NCBI RefSeq assembly: GCF_019457595.1
Contig: NZ_CP080419.1
Coordinates: 4,304,736-4,368,735, forward strand
DNA: 64,000 nucleotides
Source: Shewanella psychrotolerans
Lineage (GTDB): Bacteria; Pseudomonadota; Gammaproteobacteria; Enterobacterales; Shewanellaceae
Direction: 5' to 3'
The position numbers and the translations under genes were made by a program. Each line of letters opens with the position of its first letter. The first letter of the stretch is position 1. Shown here in pieces: positions 62,827 to 64,000 of this stretch. The notes beneath the pieces are model-generated. The model saw only the letters and a program-made list of their open reading frames with translations, was not told where the DNA came from and did not search any database.

Positions 62827-63081
62827 CTATTTATTACACCTGTTATTTTTTGGAGGGACGGGATCTTCACCGCCCGGATGTAAAGGGTGACATTTTAATA
62901 CGCGTTTCCCTGCAAACCAACTCCCTTTCACAAATCCATGCAAACGAATTGCTTCTATTGCGTAATATGAACATGTGGGATGAAAACGGCACTTTGGTCC
63001 CAGTATAGGGCTGATAAAGATTTGATAGCCACGAATTAAGGTGGTGGCTAGCCATTGTAACGGCGACAGAGTTTGCGCCAT
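62827..63081 (-). CDS. yidD: Membrane protein insertion efficiency factor YidD
   Basis: 84 residues, conserved GYQIFISPILGPKCRFHPTCS and the cysteines of HPTCSYYAIEAI, ending in a basic tail. Its first 34 bases overlap the end of rnpA, so translation is probably coupled. It is a peripheral inner-membrane protein that assists YidC-dependent insertion. Confidence 0.94.
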   Translation of the reverse strand: MAQTLSPLQWLATTLIRGYQIFISPILGPKCRFHPTCSYYAIEAIRLHGFVKGSWFAGKRVLKCHPLHPGGEDPVPPKNNRCNK

Positions 63082-63410
63082 AACTTCTCTACCAGTTTGT
63101 GGAGTGCGGCATTATCCATATCCAATACGCCATTTCTTACCAGAACGACGATATCTAGCGCTGGTAATTCGTGCTGATGCAGACGAAAATTATCGCGAAT
63201 GACTCGTTTTATTCTGTTGCGTTGATTAGCTCTCTTTACATAACGTTTTGCAACAGTTAATCCAATACGAGGATGTTGCTCTGAGTTAGGTATAGCAAGT
63301 AAGGTAATTTCAGCCGAAGAAGCTTTGATGGGATTTGAGAATACAGATTTGAATTGCGCGGGAGTTAACAAACGTAACTCCCGCGTAAAGGTATAGCTGG
63401 TCACTTGCAT
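63048..63410 (-). CDS. rnpA: Ribonuclease P protein component
   Basis: 120 residues, basic, with the RNR motif KRANQRNRIKRVIRDNFR and the start region RLLTPAQFKSVF. It binds RNase P RNA for tRNA 5' processing. Start ATG at 63410 lies 9 bases after the rpmH stop; its end overlaps yidD. Confidence 0.95.
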   Translation of the reverse strand: MQVTSYTFTRELRLLTPAQFKSVFSNPIKASSAEITLLAIPNSEQHPRIGLTVAKRYVKRANQRNRIKRVIRDNFRLHQHELPALDIVVLVRNGVLDMDNAALHKLVEKLWRKLCRRYNG

Positions 63411-63419
63411 TTCTACTGA

Positions 63420-63557
63420 TTAAGCAGAAAGACGAGCGCGACCTTTTGCACGACGACGTGCGATGACCTTACGGCCACCTACAGTAGCCATACGAGCGCG
63501 GAAGCCGTGAGAACGCTTGCGCTTCAGGTTGCTAGGTTGAAAAGTACGTTTACTCAT
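63420..63557 (-). CDS. rpmH: 50S ribosomal protein L34
   Basis: 45 residues, [19 protein letters not shown], then [20 protein letters not shown], the universal L34 sequence. It is too short for ordinary frame listing but unmistakable. First gene of the rpmH-rnpA-yidD-yidC-mnmE group. dnaA is expected on the other strand beyond the window. Confidence 0.97.
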
Positions 63558-63631
63558 TATGGCAATCCGTATTTGTTAGGTGAATAAACCTTATCTCTTA
63601 ATAAAAGAGGTAAGGGCAAAAAAGAGGCCGA

Positions 63632-63660
63632 ATTGTAATCACTTTAGTTATGCCCGTCAA
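63632..63660 (-). promoter_or_regulatory. rpmH promoter
   Basis: On the minus strand TTGACG (63655-63660), a 17-bp spacer and TACAAT (63632-63637) form a strong sigma-70 promoter about 75 bases before the rpmH start. Confidence 0.75.
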
Positions 63661-63732
63661 CAAGCAAAACCAACAAGTGGCCAAATTCTGCCTCTAAATC
63701 TTCTTATCAAGTCGTCCAGATACACTATCTAG

Positions 63733-64000
63733 TGTGGATAACTCTGTGAATGGACACTACATCTTGTGGATCTAGCTATCATTACAATGATCGAAGGTCG
63801 TCTATTATAGATCGATCTGGATCGCTTAATAAAGCTGAGTTTAGTGGTTTTTTCAAATAAATCGATCGGTCGGGATCGTTTTGGATCTGTGTAAATAAAT
63901 AAAGATGATCTTACTGGGGATAAATATCTTTAAAGGATAGCGATCCTTGTTATCTCACTATAGAATACACCTCTTTTGTGTGATCTTTTGGGGATAAGTA
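63733..64000. promoter_or_regulatory. dnaA upstream region with DnaA box and GATC cluster
   Basis: A perfect DnaA box on the minus strand (TGTGGATAA as read on plus, 63733-63741) and two one-mismatch boxes (TGGGGATAA on plus at 63915-63923 and 63989-63997). Eleven GATC sites lie between 63769 and 63985. In Gammaproteobacteria dnaA is divergent from rpmH and autoregulated through such sites; the dnaA start is presumably just to the right of the window. Confidence 0.7.

Overview
The window is a chromosomal segment of a Gammaproteobacterium, almost certainly Shewanella or a close relative. The gene order around the origin supports this (rpmH-rnpA-yidD-yidC-mnmE, then mioC-oriC-mnmG-rsmG-parA-parB-atpIBEFHAGDC-glmU and DeoR-glmS), and the encoded proteins look Shewanella-like. 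The genus rests on recognition of proteins and synteny, not on a database search.

Layout. 1-2.8 kb: the end of a YibQ-type deacetylase, a ykgJ-nsrR pair and an IS630-type element with a broken transposase. 2.8-8.4 kb: a complete rRNA operon on the minus strand (16S-23S-5S, no tRNA in the spacer) with two promoters, boxA sites and a terminator. 8.5-11.4 kb: ccoG, a small membrane protein and a type II menB. 11.5-16.8 kb: a cluster of small stress/envelope-type genes (DUF2061, BON protein, DUF2383-like, DUF1328, lipoprotein, phosphatase-lipid kinase fusion) around a sigma-54 activator gene; two of the transcription units have good sigma-54 promoters. 16.9-27.2 kb: a nitrate assimilation locus, cobA-nirB-nirD-narK-(PP2C/Ser-Thr kinase) facing nasA. 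The divergent promoter region holds two sigma-54 promoters and an NtrC-type palindrome, so nitrogen control is readable from the sequence. 27.2-33.5 kb: a DUF2061 gene behind a Fur-like palindrome, an outer-membrane barrel, an isochorismatase-like hydrolase and a large secreted subtilase. 33.9-48 kb: glmS with a DeoR-type regulator, a TonB siderophore receptor, glmU, a DsrE protein and the F1Fo ATP synthase operon. 48-64 kb: the origin region.

oriC lies between mnmG and mioC, with four DnaA boxes and 17 GATC sites in about 325 bp. Two further GATC-dense islands lie between the helicase gene and mnmE and in the rpmH-dnaA gap at the window edge. dnaA itself should start just beyond the right end.

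Three genes between 1.6 and 14.7 kb (IS630 transposase, BON protein, sigma-54 activator) are each split by a one-base difference in an A/T homopolymer. This is either real decay or a homopolymer error pattern in the sequence; reads would settle it. No CRISPR array, prophage or defence island was seen. The most interesting material is the putative sigma-54 envelope-stress module at 11.5-16.8 kb, the kinase/phosphatase fusion co-transcribed with nitrate assimilation, and the unexplained second GATC island.
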